From: Mycolicibacterium sphagni | Lineage (GTDB): Bacteria; Actinomycetota; Actinomycetes; Mycobacteriales; Mycobacteriaceae | Length of the DNA stretch: 64,000 nucleotides | Assembly: GCF_002250655.1 (NCBI RefSeq) | Contig: NZ_NOZR01000001.1 | Span: forward strand, 310,001-374,000 | Reading direction: 5' to 3' | Shown here: one piece after another, positions 18,112-26,426 of the stretch | How positions within the stretch are numbered: position 1 is the first letter of the stretch | Layout of the letters: each line of letters opens with the position of its first letter | Made by a program: the position numbers and the translations under genes | The notes under the pieces: model-generated | Told to the model about the DNA's origin: nothing | Database searches by the model: none | Seen by the model: only the letters and a program-made list of their open reading frames with translations

Positions 18112-19925
18112 CCGCAACAGAATGGCGGGGCCGCCTCGACGAACAGCCCGAGGACCTGCCGATCGACGAGCGTGCCCCACGCCGCCGCGAGGCTCGCGCA
18201 CTTCTGGGCTCGCTGCTGGCACCCTTCAAGATGACCGTCGGCCTGCTCGCGTTGGTGGTCGTCGTGGAAAACGCTGCGCGGCTGTCGGTTCCGCTCCTGG
18301 TTCAGCGAGGCATTGACCACGCGATACCGCCACTGCTGTCCGGCGGCTCGGCACGCGAGCTGGTCATCGTCGTGGCGGTGCTGTGCGGTGTGGTGAGCCT
18401 GCAGGCGATCAGCCGGCTCGTGTTCCTGAACCGCTCCGGGCGGATCGGCCAACGGGTGCTGTTGGAGGTGCGCCGACGAGTGTTCCGGCACTTTCAGCGC
18501 CTCGACGTTGCCTTCCACGATCGCTACACCTCCGGGCGGGTGGTCAGCCGGTTGACCAACGATGTCGAGGCCATCCAGGACATGCTGGAGACCGGCTTCG
18601 ACAGCCTGATCACCGCGGTGCTGACCCTGTTCGGCACGGCGATCCTGTTGGTGGCCCTCGACGTCCGGCTCGGTCTGATGTGTTTGACCGCCTTTCCGAT
18701 CCTGGTCGGGTTGGTGTGGTGGTTCTCGTCCGAGTCGGCCAAGACCTACCGCCGGGTGCGGGAGAGCGCCGCGCTGGTGATCGTGCAGTTCGTCGAGACG
18801 ATGACGGGGATCAAAGCGGTACAGGCCTACCGCCGCGCGCCGCGCAATCAGGAGATCTTCGACGACGTCGCCGACCGATACCGCGAGGACAATGAGCAGA
18901 CCTTCCGGCTGCTGGCGATCTTCATGCCTGCGGTGAAGCTGGTCGGCAACCTGACCACGGGCGTGGTGTTGCTCTACGGCGGCTACCGGGTGCTGCACGC
19001 TGAGATGACCATCGGCACGCTCGCGGCGTTCCTGCTGTACCTGAGGATGTTCTTCGAGCCGATGCAGGAGATCTCGCAGTTCTTCAACACCTTCCAATCG
19101 GCGTCGTCGGCGCTGGAGAAGCTGGCCGGGGTACTGGCCCAGAAGCCGGCGATCGCCGACCCCGCGACGCCTGTGCACCCCGAGCGGGTTCACGGCGAAA
19201 TCGCTTTCCGCAGTGTGCAATTCAGTTATGTGCCGGATCGTCTGGTATTGCCCGGGCTCTCGCTGGTGATTCCTGCCGGGCAGACCGTCGCCCTGGTCGG
19301 CACCACGGGGGCGGGCAAGACCACCATCGCCAAGCTGATCGCCCGGTTCTACGACCCGACGGCCGGCTCGGTCACCCTCGACAGCGCCGACCTGCGGGAC
19401 TTCGCCCAGAGTGACCTACGCCGACACGTCGTCATGGTCACCCAGGAGAACTTCCTGTTCTCCGGAACCGTCGCCGACAACATCCGGTTCGGTCGCCCTG
19501 CGGCGTCCGATGCGGAGGTGCGTGCGGCCGCGGAAGCGGTGGGCGCCGACGAGTTCATCGCGGCACTGCCCGACGGCTACGACACCGACGTCGCCACCCG
19601 CGGGGGACGGCTGTCCGCCGGGCAGCGGCAGCTGATCGCGTTCGCGCGGGCGTTCCTCGCCGACCCGGCGGTGCTGATCCTCGACGAGGCGACGTCCTCG
19701 TTGGACATCCCCAGCGAGCGGCTCGTGCAGCGGGCGCTGCGGACGGTGCTCGCCGACCGCACGGCGCTGATCATCGCCCACCGGTTGTCGACCGTCGAGA
19801 TCGCCGACCGGGTGCTGGTGCTCGAGCATGGCCGCATCGTGGAGGATGGCCCGCCCGCTGAGCTGATCGATTCGCAGGGCCGGTACGCCGCGCTGCACCG
19901 GGCCTGGCTGGAGTCACTGGCCTAG
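18108..19925 (+). CDS. ABC exporter half-transporter, catalytic-site subunit
   Basis: 605 residues from the ATG overlapping the preceding stop (ATGA). A six-helix transmembrane domain is followed by an ATPase domain with Walker A GTTGAGKT, signature LSAGQRQL (second glycine replaced by alanine) and a canonical Walker B LILDEATSSLD with the glutamate. The changes complement those of the preceding gene. In the head-to-tail dimer this subunit's Walker motifs pair with the partner's intact LSGGQ to make the one competent ATPase site. It probably exports a lipid, peptide or drug. Confidence 0.9.
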   Translation: MTATEWRGRLDEQPEDLPIDERAPRRREARALLGSLLAPFKMTVGLLALVVVVENAARLSVPLLVQRGIDHAIPPLLSGGSARELVIVVAVLCGVVSLQAISRLVFLNRSGRIGQRVLLEVRRRVFRHFQRLDVAFHDRYTSGRVVSRLTNDVEAIQDMLETGFDSLITAVLTLFGTAILLVALDVRLGLMCLTAFPILVGLVWWFSSESAKTYRRVRESAALVIVQFVETMTGIKAVQAYRRAPRNQEIFDDVADRYREDNEQTFRLLAIFMPAVKLVGNLTTGVVLLYGGYRVLHAEMTIGTLAAFLLYLRMFFEPMQEISQFFNTFQSASSALEKLAGVLAQKPAIADPATPVHPERVHGEIAFRSVQFSYVPDRLVLPGLSLVIPAGQTVALVGTTGAGKTTIAKLIARFYDPTAGSVTLDSADLRDFAQSDLRRHVVMVTQENFLFSGTVADNIRFGRPAASDAEVRAAAEAVGADEFIAALPDGYDTDVATRGGRLSAGQRQLIAFARAFLADPAVLILDEATSSLDIPSERLVQRALRTVLADRTALIIAHRLSTVEIADRVLVLEHGRIVEDGPPAELIDSQGRYAALHRAWLESLA

Positions 19926-19952
19926 CGACTGCCAAGGGCGCAAACTGCGAAT

Positions 19953-20606
19953 ATGCGGCGCTACGTCGATCGTGCTGACGCGGGCCGCCGGCTCGCCGGC
20001 TGGCTGCTGGCCTATCGGGACCGCGATGTGCTGGTCCTAGGCCTTCCGCGCGGCGGGGTCCCGGTGGCCTACGAAGTCGCCGAGGCGCTCGGCGCCGCAT
20101 TGGACGTCCTCGTCGTGCGCAAGCTCGGGGTGCCGAGCCAGCCCGAGTTGGCGTTCGGCGCCATCGGGGAGGGCGGCGTGCGGGTGCTCAACGATTCGGT
20201 GCTGCGGCATGTGCTGGTCAGCGATGCGGAGATCGCAGACGTAGAAGCCGCTCAGCGCGACGAGCTACAGCGCCGTGTGGAGCGCTACCGCGGGGACCGC
20301 GCGCCGATTCCACTCGTGGGGCGGGTCGTGCTGATCGTCGACGACGGATTCGCCACCGGCTCCTCCGCCCGCGCCGCCTGCCTGGTGGCCCGCGCGCACG
20401 GCGCGGCAACGGTGGTGCTGGCCGCTCCGATCGGAGCGCCGGATACCATCGCCGAACTTCGCTCTTTCGCCGACGACGTGGTGTGCCCCGGCGCGCCAAC
20501 GTATTTCAGTGCCGTGGGCCAGGGCTACGACAACTTCACCCAGACCTCCGATGACGAAGTGTGCACGCTGCTGCGGTGCGCTGAGAGCGGCTTTACGCAA
20601 TACTGA
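19953..20606 (+). CDS. Phosphoribosyltransferase-fold protein
   Basis: 217 residues. The PRPP-binding motif is VLIVDDGFATGSSA near residue 128, preceded by the LGLPRGGVPVAYEVAEALGA and VVRKLGVPSQPELAFGAIG segments typical of stand-alone actinobacterial phosphoribosyltransferase-domain proteins. The exact reaction is unknown for this subgroup. It starts 27 nt after the ABC exporter and precedes an NrtR-like regulator. If that regulator senses NAD-related metabolites, a role in nucleotide or pyridine salvage would be reasonable but is inferred. Confidence 0.8.
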   Translation: MRRYVDRADAGRRLAGWLLAYRDRDVLVLGLPRGGVPVAYEVAEALGAALDVLVVRKLGVPSQPELAFGAIGEGGVRVLNDSVLRHVLVSDAEIADVEAAQRDELQRRVERYRGDRAPIPLVGRVVLIVDDGFATGSSARAACLVARAHGAATVVLAAPIGAPDTIAELRSFADDVVCPGAPTYFSAVGQGYDNFTQTSDDEVCTLLRCAESGFTQY

Positions 20607-20613
20607 GTTAATC

Positions 20614-20649
20614 AGCGATACAAGCGATACAAGCGATACAAGCGATACA
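20614..20649 (+). repeat. 9-bp tandem repeat, four perfect copies (AGCGATACA)
   Basis: Four contiguous exact copies of AGCGATACA lie between the phosphoribosyltransferase stop and the first plausible start of the NrtR-like gene. Being a multiple of three, the array keeps the frame open (Ser-Asp-Thr repeated) and could be untranslated leader or, if a non-standard upstream start is used, an N-terminal extension. Such a perfect short array is prone to slippage. Confidence 0.8.
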
Positions 20650-20685
20650 CGGGCGCAACCTCTTGGTAACTATCCGCGCCCGAGC

Positions 20686-21291
20686 GTGGCTGTGGACACC
20701 GCGCTGTTGACCCTCGACCCGGCCGAGCCGGAGTTACTGGTCCTGCAGGTGCGCCGCGTCGACGCGCCGGGCTGGGCCTTACCGGGAACGTTCCTGCATC
20801 CTGGCGAGCGTCTTGCCGACGCGGTCGAGCGCTCTCTGCATGCCAAAGCCGCTGTGCGTGGCTTGCGTCCGCGCCAGTTGCACGTCTACGACGATCCCGC
20901 GCGTGACAGCCGTGGCTGGGCGCTGTCGGTGGCGCATGTCGAAGTCGTGCCGATCCGGCGGCTCGACTCCCGCCTGCCGGGCCAGACCCGTCTGGTCGCA
21001 GTGGCCCGCCCGGGCCGGCTGCGCTACGGGCATGCCGAGATCATCGCCAGGGCGGTGGAACACCTCCGCGATCGCTATGCCGAACAACCCGACCCCGGTC
21101 ACCTGCTGGGGCGGCAGTTCACGCTCGGGGAGCTGCATCGCGTACACCAAGCGGTGGCGGGCCGGCCGCTCCAGCGCGACCGGTTCCGGCGCCTGATGAA
21201 ACCGCTGCTGCGGCCCACCGGCCATCTGGTCACCCGCACCGGAGGCAGGCCCGCCGAGCTGTTCCTGCGCGAGTCTCGGCCGAATCCCTAG
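20686..21291 (+). CDS. NrtR-like regulator: Nudix-type sensor domain plus C-terminal winged helix
   Basis: About 201 residues from the GTG at 20686; no ATG is available, so the start is uncertain. The N-terminal Nudix-fold domain has WALPGTFLHPGERLADAVE, but the REUxEE part of the Nudix box is replaced (SLHAKAAV), so hydrolysis is unlikely. The C-terminal part (LGRQFTLGELHRVHQAVAGR, FRRLMKPLLRPTG, GRPAELF) matches the winged helix of NrtR, which uses an inactive Nudix domain to bind ADP-ribose-type ligands and regulate NAD genes. Its target here is unknown. The 3' end overlaps accD3 convergently by 4 nt. Confidence 0.75.
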   Translation: MAVDTALLTLDPAEPELLVLQVRRVDAPGWALPGTFLHPGERLADAVERSLHAKAAVRGLRPRQLHVYDDPARDSRGWALSVAHVEVVPIRRLDSRLPGQTRLVAVARPGRLRYGHAEIIARAVEHLRDRYAEQPDPGHLLGRQFTLGELHRVHQAVAGRPLQRDRFRRLMKPLLRPTGHLVTRTGGRPAELFLRESRPNP

Positions 21292-22868
21292 CCGGGCAAG
21301 CCGATTCGGCGGTAGCGCCGCAAACGGGCGGCATAGCGCGATTCCGCCGGCTTCTCTCGCAGTTCGTGGATTTCCCTGGCGATCGCCGCGGACATCCGGT
21401 GCGCAAATTCTGTCGCTTCGTCGGCGGCATCGGGATGTTCGGGCACGATCGCGTCGACGATCCCGCTGCGCAGCAGATCGGTCGACCGAATGCCTTGTGC
21501 GGCAGCCAGTTCCGGGGCGTGCTCGGTGTCACGAAAGACGATGGCGCTGGCCCCTTCTGGCGGCAGCGGGGCTAGCCAGCCGTGCTGGGCGGCCAGCACG
21601 CGGTCGGCCGGTACCATCGCCAGCGCGGGCCCGCCGCTGCCTTGGCCGAGCAGTACCGACACCGTCGGGGTGTCCAGCGTCACCAGGTCGGACAGGCAGC
21701 GGGCGATCTCGCCGGCCAGGCCGTCCTGTTCGGCTTCCGCCGACAGCGCGGGCCCGGCGGTGTCGATCACCAGCACCAGCGGCAGTTGCAGACCGGCGGC
21801 CAGCGCCATGCCGCGGCGGGCCTCGCGCAGGGCCGCGGGGCCGACACGGAGGGCAGGAGCGGAGCGACCCGGGATTTGGGCACGGAGGGCAGGAGCGGAG
21901 CGACCCGGGATTTGGGCACGGAGGGCAGGAGCGGAGCGACCCGGGACATCGCCGGAGTCGCCAACGACGCGCTGCTGACCGACGACGACGGCGGGCTGGC
22001 CGCCGAACCGGGCCAGGGCCAGCACCGTCGTGGCCGCCTCGCCGTGGGTACCGGACAGCAGCAACCGGTCGGTAGCTCCCTCCCGCAGCAGCCAGGTCAC
22101 CCCCGGCCGGTCGGGGCGCCGCGACGCGAGGACCGAATCCCACGCAGGTTCGTCGGGCACCGGCTCGTTCGGCACCGCGGCCGGCGGGGCCGTCGGCGCG
22201 TCGGTGATGACGGTCAGCGCGCGGTCCAGCGTCGCGCGCAGCGCCTCGACGCCGACCACCGCGTCGATGACGCCGTGGCGGAGCAGGTTCTCAGCGGTCT
22301 GCACGCCGGGCGGGAACGGTTCGCCGTAGAGCTGCTCGTAGACCCGCGGGCCGAGAAACCCGATCAGCGCGCCCGGCTGGGCCGCGGTGATGTGTCCCAG
22401 CGAGCCCCACGATGCGAACACGCCTCCGGTAGTCGGGTGCCGCAGATAAACCAGATATGGCAGATGCGCCTGCTTGTGCTGGGTGACCGCCGCGGCGATC
22501 TTCACCATCTGCAGGAAGGCGACCGTGCCCTCCTGCATGCGGGTGCCCCCCGAGCTCGGCGATGCCAGCAGGGGCAGCTTCTCGGCGGTCGCGCGTTCGA
22601 TCGCGGCGGTGATGCGTTCGGCGGCGGCCACCCCGATCGACCCGGCCAGGAAGTCGAACTCGCAGGCCACGACCGCCACGCGGCGGCCGAACACGGTGCC
22701 TTCGCCGGTGAGCACGGCCTCGTCGAATCCGGTAGTGGCACGGGCCGCCTCGAGCTCGCGGGTGTAGGCCTCGTCGGCCTCGATGGCCAGCGGTGTGTCA
22801 TCCCAGCTCTGGAACGAGCCCGCGTCCAACGCAGCGTCTCGCAGTTCGGCAGCCCCGATACGACTCAC
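21288..22868 (-). CDS. accD3: Acyl-CoA carboxylase carboxyltransferase-like subunit AccD3
   Basis: 526 residues in an accD/accA-like fusion arrangement. [12 protein letters not shown] and [16 protein letters not shown] belong to the N-terminal crotonase-like half; [20 protein letters not shown] and [16 protein letters not shown] belong to the C-terminal half. It is collinear with recalled AccD3 (Rv0904c, 495 residues), and the flanking genes match. The extra length is largely due to an insertion at residues 309-341 consisting of repeated [12 protein letters not shown] units. Its role in acyl-CoA carboxylation is assumed from the family; AccD3 is one of the less-characterised mycobacterial subunits. 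Confidence 0.92.
   Translation of the reverse strand: MSRIGAAELRDAALDAGSFQSWDDTPLAIEADEAYTRELEAARATTGFDEAVLTGEGTVFGRRVAVVACEFDFLAGSIGVAAAERITAAIERATAEKLPLLASPSSGGTRMQEGTVAFLQMVKIAAAVTQHKQAHLPYLVYLRHPTTGGVFASWGSLGHITAAQPGALIGFLGPRVYEQLYGEPFPPGVQTAENLLRHGVIDAVVGVEALRATLDRALTVITDAPTAPPAAVPNEPVPDEPAWDSVLASRRPDRPGVTWLLREGATDRLLLSGTHGEAATTVLALARFGGQPAVVVGQQRVVGDSGDVPGRSAPALRAQIPGRSAPALRAQIPGRSAPALRVGPAALREARRGMALAAGLQLPLVLVIDTAGPALSAEAEQDGLAGEIARCLSDLVTLDTPTVSVLLGQGSGGPALAMVPADRVLAAQHGWLAPLPPEGASAIVFRDTEHAPELAAAQGIRSTDLLRSGIVDAIVPEHPDAADEATEFAHRMSAAIAREIHELREKPAESRYAARLRRYRRIGLPG
21845..21946 (-). repeat. 36-bp in-frame tandem repeat inside accD3
   Basis: Two complete 36-bp units start at 21845 and 21881, and a third partial one at 21917 continues for about 30 bp. 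Each unit contains GGAGGGCAGGAGCGGAGCG and CCCGGGATTTGGG on the + strand. On the coding strand each adds 12 residues ([12 protein letters not shown]). The array replaces a short glycine-rich loop found in M. tuberculosis AccD3, so it looks like a repeat inserted at a tolerant surface loop. A diverged similar sequence occurs near 23649-23678. Confidence 0.85.
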
Positions 22869-22903
22869 GAGACGAGGTTATCGGTGCCAGTACGCTGAAA
22901 ATC

Positions 22904-23635
22904 ATGATCGGTATCAACCGCGTGGGGGATGTGACCACCATCGAGCTGCAGCGTCCCGAACGCCGCAACGCGCTCAACTCCGACCTCGTCGACTCACTAC
23001 GGGAAACCGTGGAGAAGGCCGCCGCCGAAGACGTGCGGGTGATCGTGCTGACCGGCCAGGGCACCGTGTTCTGTGCCGGGGCCGACCTGTCCGGGGACGT
23101 CTTCGCCGCCGACTTCCCCGACAAAGCCATCGCGCTTAACAAGGCGATCGACGCTGCCCCGATGCCGGTGATCGCGGCGATCAACGGCCCGGCGATCGGC
23201 GCGGGCGTGCAGCTGGCCATGGTCTGCGACCTGCGGGTGGTGGCTCCCGGCGCCTACTTCCAGTTCCCGATCGCCAAGTACGGCCTGGCGCTGGACAACT
23301 GGAGTGTCCGCCGGCTGTCCTCGCTGGCCGGCTACGGCCGGGCCCGCGGCATGCTGCTGGCTGCCGAGAGGCTGGACGCCGCCACTGCCCTGATGACAGG
23401 GATGGCCAACCGGCTCGGTGACCTGACCGATGCCCAGGCGTGGGCGGCCGAGATCGCCGGGCTCGCGCCGCTGTCGTTGCAGGCCTCCAAGCGCGTGCTC
23501 AACGACGACGGCGCGTTCGAGGAACAGTGGCCCATCCACAAGGAGCTGTTCGACAAGGCGTGGGGCAGCCAGGACGTCATCGAAGCGCAGGTGGCGCGGA
23601 TCGAGAAGCGCGCCGCCAAGTTCAAGGGCGCCTAG
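22904..23635 (+). CDS. echA6: Enoyl-CoA hydratase-like protein EchA6
   Basis: 243 residues, the same length as M. tuberculosis EchA6 (Rv0905), with matching neighbours. The crotonase fold is clear: [16 protein letters not shown], oxyanion-hole segments FCAGADLSG and [20 protein letters not shown]. At the catalytic-glutamate positions it has [17 protein letters not shown] rather than the usual glutamates, as in EchA6, which binds acyl-CoA and shuttles long acyl chains for mycolic-acid synthesis rather than hydrating them. It is divergent from accD3 with only a 35-bp spacer, so the promoters overlap. Confidence 0.93.
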   Translation: MIGINRVGDVTTIELQRPERRNALNSDLVDSLRETVEKAAAEDVRVIVLTGQGTVFCAGADLSGDVFAADFPDKAIALNKAIDAAPMPVIAAINGPAIGAGVQLAMVCDLRVVAPGAYFQFPIAKYGLALDNWSVRRLSSLAGYGRARGMLLAAERLDAATALMTGMANRLGDLTDAQAWAAEIAGLAPLSLQASKRVLNDDGAFEEQWPIHKELFDKAWGSQDVIEAQVARIEKRAAKFKGA

Positions 23636-24790
23636 ATGCCCGGCCTTCCCCGAGTCGCGTCGCTCCTGCCTTCGGGGCGGGCTGCGCTGCGGGTGGCCGC
23701 CGGGACGGCATCGCTGGCCACCGGCGGCTGGGTTCTGCGGGCCCTGAACGACGCGCCCGCCTCGCTGGGGGCCGGGCCGGTGCAGATCCGCGCGGTTGCT
23801 GACGGCTCGCCCCACTACCGCGACGGGGTGTTCCACAACATCGAGCCCGCGTCGGCGCTGAAGCTGGATGCCCTGGACGGCGAGGAAAACCGCCTCGTAC
23901 TGTTCGACATGCTCGGCCGTCGCTCGGCCAGCCGCCCTGCCGGCGTCATCCCGCTGGACCACTCGCCCCCGCCGACCCACTCCGAGGAGCTCGCGGTCAC
24001 CTGGCTGGGGCACTCGACGGCACTGCTGGAGATCGACGGCTACCGGGTGCTCACCGACCCGGTGTGGAGCGACCGCTGTTCACCGTCGCGCGCCGTCGGG
24101 CCGGGGCGATTGCACCCGGTGCCCGCGCCGCTGGAGGCGCTGCCCGCCCTGGATGCGGTGGTGATCAGCCACGACCATTACGACCACCTCGACATGGACA
24201 CCGTGCTGGCCCTGGCCCGCACCCAGCGGGCGCCGTTCGTCGTCCCGCTGGGCGTCGGCGCGCATCTGCGGCAATGGCAGATTCCGTCGCAGCGCATCAT
24301 CGAGCTGGACTGGAACGAGCAGACCACGAGCGGCGACCTCACGCTGGTCTGCACACCGGCGCGGCACTTCTCCGGCCGCTTCCTGTCCCGCAACACCACC
24401 CTGTGGGCGTCGTGGGCGCTCATCGGTCCGCAGCACCGCGCCTACTTCGGCGGCGACACCGGCTACACCTTCAGCTTCGAACAGATCGGCGCCGATCACG
24501 GCCCCTTCGACCTGACGCTGATGCCTATCGGGGCGTACAACACCGCCTGGCCCGACATCCACATGAACCCCGAGGAAGCCGTGCGCGCCCACCGCGACGT
24601 CAGCGACAACGGGCTGCTGGTGCCGATCCACTGGTGCACGTTCCGGCTGGCGCCCCACCCGTGGGCCGAGCCGGTCGAACGGCTGCTGGAGGCCGCCGAC
24701 GACGCCGGCGTGCGAACTGCGGTGCCACGCCCCGGCGGCCGGGTCGTCGCGTCGGCCGCGGGGGCAATAGACCCGTGGTGGGAGCTGTGA
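23636..24790 (+). CDS. Metallo-beta-lactamase-fold hydrolase (Rv0906-like, NAPE-PLD type)
   Basis: 384 residues, starting at the base after the echA6 stop, so co-translated. The zinc motif VISHDHYDHLD, the WLGHSTALLEIDGYRVLTDPVW strand-loop pattern and later metal-binding positions in YFGGDTGYT and IPIHWCTF-like segment VPIHWCTF are intact. The subgroup resembles NAPE-phospholipase D and UlaG-like lactonases, so a phosphodiester or lactone substrate is likely. The N-terminus contains a hydrophobic stretch that may associate with the membrane. Confidence 0.88.
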   Translation: MPGLPRVASLLPSGRAALRVAAGTASLATGGWVLRALNDAPASLGAGPVQIRAVADGSPHYRDGVFHNIEPASALKLDALDGEENRLVLFDMLGRRSASRPAGVIPLDHSPPPTHSEELAVTWLGHSTALLEIDGYRVLTDPVWSDRCSPSRAVGPGRLHPVPAPLEALPALDAVVISHDHYDHLDMDTVLALARTQRAPFVVPLGVGAHLRQWQIPSQRIIELDWNEQTTSGDLTLVCTPARHFSGRFLSRNTTLWASWALIGPQHRAYFGGDTGYTFSFEQIGADHGPFDLTLMPIGAYNTAWPDIHMNPEEAVRAHRDVSDNGLLVPIHWCTFRLAPHPWAEPVERLLEAADDAGVRTAVPRPGGRVVASAAGAIDPWWEL

Positions 24791-24808
24791 GCTACTACGG
24801 TTCAAGCC

Positions 24809-26392
24809 ATGACCGCTCTGGCAGCCCGTGCCGCGATCGTCGCTCTCGTCGCCGCCCTCACCGCCTGTAGCAGCCCGGCCTCCCAATCCGAGACCAAACC
24901 GCTGTCCGACCAGCCGCCCCCGTTGGTGCCCGCGCTGGCGCTGCCCGACAACGCCGTTGACAATGCCGTCGCCAAGCTCGATGGGATCGTCGCGGACCTG
25001 ATGAAGTCCTCCAGTATCCCGGGTATGGCCGTTGCTGTCGTTCACGACGGAAAGACGCTGTACGCCAAGGGTTTCGGCGTCAAGGATGTCAACCGTCCGG
25101 CCGATGAACCGGCCAACAAGGTGGATCCCGACACGGTATTCCAGCTAGCTTCGGTGTCCAAACCCATTGGTGCGACCGTCGTCGCGCATCAGGTCAGTCA
25201 GAATGCCATCAGCTGGAACACCCCGGTGGTCGACAAGCTGCCGTGGTTTGCGCTCGCCGATCCGGCCGCCACCAAGATGGTGACTGTCGGTGACCTGTAT
25301 TCGCACCGCTCGGGGTTGCCCGACCATGCCGGTGATCAGCTGGAGGATCTCGGCTACGACCGGCGCTACATCCTGGAACGCCTGCGCCAGCTCCCGCTGG
25401 CACCCTTCCGGATTTCGTACGCCTACACCAACTTCGGGCTGACCGCTGCCGCCGAAGCGGTGGCGGCGGCTGCCGGCAAGCAATGGGAAGACCTCAGCGA
25501 CCAGGTGCTCTATGGGCCACTGGGCATGGCGTCGACCAGCTCCCGGTTCGCCGACTACGACGCCAGAGGAGACAAGGCGTTGGCGCACATCCGCATCGAC
25601 GGGAAATACCAGCCGCTCTACAAGCGCGATGCCGACCCCGAATCGCCCGCCGGCGGGGTCAGCTCGTCGGTCAACGACCTCACCCACTGGCTGTCCATGG
25701 TGCTGGCCGAGGGTAAATACAACGGGCAGCAGATCGTCGACCCGGCCGCGCTACTGCCCGCGGTGTCGCCACAGATCGTGTCCAATCCGCCCACCGAGCC
25801 GGCGATGCGCTCGGGGTTCTACGGCTACGGCTTCAACGTCGGCACCACGTCGGCGGCCCGGGTGCAGCTGAGCCACTCGGGTGCCTTCGATCTCGGTGCC
25901 GCAACCAACTTCGTCATGATCCCGTCGGCCGACGTCGCGATCGTCGCGCTGACCAACGCCACCCCGACCGGTATCCCGGAGACGCTGACCGCGGAATTCG
26001 CCGACCTCGTTCAGTTCGGCGAGGTGCGCGAGGACTGGCGCAAGCTCTACAGCAACGCGTTCGCCGGTCTGGACAAGCCGTTCGGTGCACTGGCGGGCAA
26101 GACACCACCGGCGAACCCGGCTCCGGCCAAGCCGTTCGCCGCTTACTTGGGCACGTACCGCAATGACTACTGGGGGCCGGCCGTGGTCGCCGAGAAGGAC
26201 GGCAAGCTCACGCTGTCGTTGGGGCCGCGGCCGGACGTGCTCGAGCTCAGCCACTGGAACGGCGATGTGTTCACCTTCCGCTTCCCGAGCGAAAACTTCC
26301 CTCCCGGAAGCATTTCCATGGCCACGTTCGATGGTGCCAAGTTGACCCTCGAGTACTACGACGAAGACAAGATGGGAACTTTCACCCGATGA
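24809..26392 (+). CDS. Serine beta-lactamase/esterase-like lipoprotein (Rv0907-like)
   Basis: 527 residues. The signal sequence ends in the lipobox LTAC (Cys20), so it is probably lipid-anchored outside the membrane. The class C beta-lactamase/penicillin-binding fold is shown by SVSK (Ser115, SxxK), YTN in ISYAYTNFG, and HSG in LSHSGAFD. A C-terminal lipocalin-like beta domain of about 120 residues follows. The family contains esterases, D-aminopeptidases and carboxypeptidases as well as lactamases, so the activity is open. It lies 18 nt after the preceding hydrolase gene in the same operon. Confidence 0.88.
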   Translation: MTALAARAAIVALVAALTACSSPASQSETKPLSDQPPPLVPALALPDNAVDNAVAKLDGIVADLMKSSSIPGMAVAVVHDGKTLYAKGFGVKDVNRPADEPANKVDPDTVFQLASVSKPIGATVVAHQVSQNAISWNTPVVDKLPWFALADPAATKMVTVGDLYSHRSGLPDHAGDQLEDLGYDRRYILERLRQLPLAPFRISYAYTNFGLTAAAEAVAAAAGKQWEDLSDQVLYGPLGMASTSSRFADYDARGDKALAHIRIDGKYQPLYKRDADPESPAGGVSSSVNDLTHWLSMVLAEGKYNGQQIVDPAALLPAVSPQIVSNPPTEPAMRSGFYGYGFNVGTTSAARVQLSHSGAFDLGAATNFVMIPSADVAIVALTNATPTGIPETLTAEFADLVQFGEVREDWRKLYSNAFAGLDKPFGALAGKTPPANPAPAKPFAAYLGTYRNDYWGPAVVAEKDGKLTLSLGPRPDVLELSHWNGDVFTFRFPSENFPPGSISMATFDGAKLTLEYYDEDKMGTFTR

Positions 26393-26426
26393 GCCGCTTG
26401 CGCGAAGAGCGAAGGCCTGAGCCGCG

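Noticed and set aside
21845..21946. Three 36-bp repeats that at first sight resemble CRISPR repeats
   Set aside because: The copies are contiguous with no spacers, in frame inside accD3, and no cas genes are present; a protein-coding tandem repeat explains them.
26389..26426. Short repeat with two GAGCCGC elements before ctpE as a possible mobile repeat
   Set aside because: Only two short imperfect elements; such sequences are common between mycobacterial genes and give no evidence of mobility here.
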